From: Planctomycetaceae bacterium
Lineage (GTDB): Bacteria; Planctomycetota; Planctomycetia; Pirellulales; JAEUIK01
DNA length: 6,139 nucleotides
Reading direction: 5' to 3'
NCBI GenBank assembly: GCA_015493185.1
Contig: WGDQ01000965.1
Location: 1-6,139 of the forward strand
The position numbers were made by a program, and so were the translations under genes. The stretch's first letter is position 1, and every line of letters starts with the position of its first letter. The notes under the pieces are model-generated. The model was not told the origin of the DNA. It ran no database searches and saw nothing but the letters and a program-made list of their open reading frames with translations. Positions 4,944 to 6,139 of the stretch are shown here, in pieces.

Positions 4944-5330
4944 TTAGCGATGGTGATTGTTGGGCGGGGGATGTTGCCAACGGGCGCGAACTTCAGGCAG
5001 CGGGTAATCGAGCAGCGACACATCGGTTTGGCTTGCAAGCTCGATCAGACGACGCCAGCCTCGAGTGACGAGCGATTCTTGCTGCCGTACGAACTCGGCA
5101 TCGAGCGATCGTTTGTCGAAGGGGCCATCGACCGTGACCGGGGCGAAGCGGTCGTCGACGATGTATTGGGCCAGCACGGGATTGCAACGGATGTGGCGCT
5201 CGGGGGTGGTGTGCAGTAGCTCGGGGTCGAGTTGGCCAATCACGTAGCGCAAGTAGAGATCGCTATCGGTGATGTCTTCGACCTCGCCGCCGCAGACCTG
5301 ACAGAGGTAGCCTTCTTCGCATTTGGCCAT
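4944..5330 (-). CDS. Conserved hypothetical protein with N-terminal cysteine cluster, co-transcribed with dapB
   Basis: The product is 128 residues, soluble, with no signal peptide or membrane helix. No known domain is recognised. The N-terminus MAKCEEGYLCQVCGGE has C4, C10 and C13, and a fourth cysteine follows at 49 (ERHIRC), a pattern that could bind zinc or an Fe-S cluster. The middle (ITDSDLYLRYVIGQLDPE, 20-37; ERHIRCNPVLAQYIVDD, 44-60; DGPFDKR, 68-74) is dense and well composed, as in a truly conserved protein; I recall similar planctomycete hypotheticals, which is memory and not a search. The C-terminal tail after LPEV (111-114) is low in complexity. The ATG lies 3 nt after the dapB stop (TGA-ATC-ATG), without a clear Shine-Dalgarno, so translational coupling to dapB is likely. 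The stop is TAA. Function unknown. Confidence 0.85.
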   Translation of the reverse strand: MAKCEEGYLCQVCGGEVEDITDSDLYLRYVIGQLDPELLHTTPERHIRCNPVLAQYIVDDRFAPVTVDGPFDKRSLDAEFVRQQESLVTRGWRRLIELASQTDVSLLDYPLPEVRARWQHPPPNNHHR

Positions 5331-5333
5331 GAT

Positions 5334-6131
5334 TCATAGGCCCAGCACGTCTTCAATGCCATAGCGTCCCGGCGGCCGACCGGCCAGAAACCTGGCGGCC
5401 GCCAACGCACCCTGGGCGTAGCAATCGCGGTTCGTGGCACGAACCACTAATTCGATGGTTTCGCCCAGCATGCCGAACACGATGGTGTGTTCGCCAGGGT
5501 TGTCGCCCACGCGCAAGGCGTGATAGCCGATTTCGTCGCGAGGACGAGGGCCAGGACGCCCGGAACGGCCGTGTTGCTGGCGGGTTTGCCCCATTTCGGC
5601 CGCGATGATTTCGCCGAACCGCAGAGCGGTGCCGCTGGGGGCGTCTTCCTTGAAGCGATGATGGCGTTCGATGATTTCGACATCGACGCCGGAGCTGTGG
5701 TCTTTCAAGGCGCGGGCCGCAATGGACGACAGCTTCATCAAAAGGTTGACCGCAAGGCTCATGTTGGGCGCCCAAAGCAGCGGAATCTTTTCTGCCGCAG
5801 ACAAGACATGCTGCTGCTGCTCGGCCGAAAGACCGGTGGTGGCCAGCACCAGTGGCCAGCCGCGGCTCAGGCAGGCATCGACAATTTCCACCGTGCCCTC
5901 GGGCGTGGAAAAGTCGATCACCACGTCGGCTTCGTCCGGCAAGTGTGGGCCGATGGGCAGGCCGATGGGACCGATGCCCGCGGTGGTGCCGGCATCTTGC
6001 CCAAGCCGCGGATGGTTGGCGCTTTCGCGGGCCGCGACAAGCTGGAAGTCAGCATCGTTGTGGGCCAGAGCGACGAGCCGCTGGCCCATCCGACCGGCAG
6101 CTCCGTTGATGATAAGGCGAATCGCTGACAT
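5334..6131 (-). CDS. dapB: 4-hydroxy-tetrahydrodipicolinate reductase
   Basis: DapB reduces 4-hydroxy-tetrahydrodipicolinate to tetrahydrodipicolinate with NAD(P)H in the lysine and diaminopimelate pathway, in the cytoplasm. The 265-residue length is normal. The Rossmann dinucleotide motif is NGAAGRMG (9-16), followed by DFSTPEG (73-79), LATTG (96-100) and APNMSLAVN (121-129). The catalytic signature ERHHRFKEDAPSGTA (155-169) is intact, with H157/H158 and K161 as the expected acid/base and substrate residues. EIGYHALRVGD (200-210) and GEHTIVFG (213-220) complete the C-terminal substrate domain. Near the adenosine pocket, E36 matches E. coli Glu38 by eye, but the following Arg39 equivalent is Ser, which may favour NADH; this is tentative. 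The start ATG is 8 nt from the window edge, so its promoter and RBS cannot be judged. A small hypothetical gene follows 3 nt downstream. Confidence 0.96.
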   Translation of the reverse strand: MSAIRLIINGAAGRMGQRLVALAHNDADFQLVAARESANHPRLGQDAGTTAGIGPIGLPIGPHLPDEADVVIDFSTPEGTVEIVDACLSRGWPLVLATTGLSAEQQQHVLSAAEKIPLLWAPNMSLAVNLLMKLSSIAARALKDHSSGVDVEIIERHHRFKEDAPSGTALRFGEIIAAEMGQTRQQHGRSGRPGPRPRDEIGYHALRVGDNPGEHTIVFGMLGETIELVVRATNRDCYAQGALAAARFLAGRPPGRYGIEDVLGL

Positions 6132-6139
6132 TTCTGGAG

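Overview
The window is high-GC bacterial chromosome that most resembles a planctomycete of the Pirellulales type. That placement is an inference from three things: loose gene packing with 350-590 bp spacers full of short degenerate repeats, a galactose-binding-like jelly-roll of the style common in planctomycete proteins spliced into a membrane transporter, and a small cysteine-containing protein next to dapB whose sequence I associate with that phylum. No rRNA, tRNA, CRISPR array, transposase or phage gene was seen.

Layout. Plus strand: (1) a UMF1/Atg22-like MFS transporter whose reading frame is open at the left edge and which ends at 1880; it carries a roughly 215-residue extracytoplasmic insert between TM5 and TM6. 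(2) A 586 bp spacer (1881-2466) with a 20-bp tandem duplication, a 10-bp tandem array, a 20-bp palindrome and a 57-nt long imperfect hairpin. (3) A GmhA-like SIS-domain sugar-phosphate isomerase (2467-3090). (4) A 469 bp spacer with a probable terminator and two repeat clusters. (5) A ROK-family sugar kinase (3560-4591) that has lost the usual zinc cysteines. (6) A 352 bp spacer with a 15-bp-period repeat. Minus strand, convergent with the above: dapB (6131-5334) followed 3 nt later by a conserved hypothetical gene (5330-4944).

How the genes could work together. DapB makes tetrahydrodipicolinate for lysine and diaminopimelate. Its small neighbour has no known function but is almost certainly translated from the same mRNA. 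The three plus-strand genes encode, by family, a transporter with a possible sugar-binding ectodomain, a sugar-phosphate isomerase and a sugar kinase. A small carbohydrate uptake and activation set is therefore conceivable, but the long spacers and a probable terminator argue against one operon, so this stays a hypothesis.

The most noteworthy items are the transporter's inserted ectodomain, whose two halves appear in circularly permuted order, the long hairpin upstream of the isomerase gene, and the altered metal-site residues in both the SIS and ROK enzymes.
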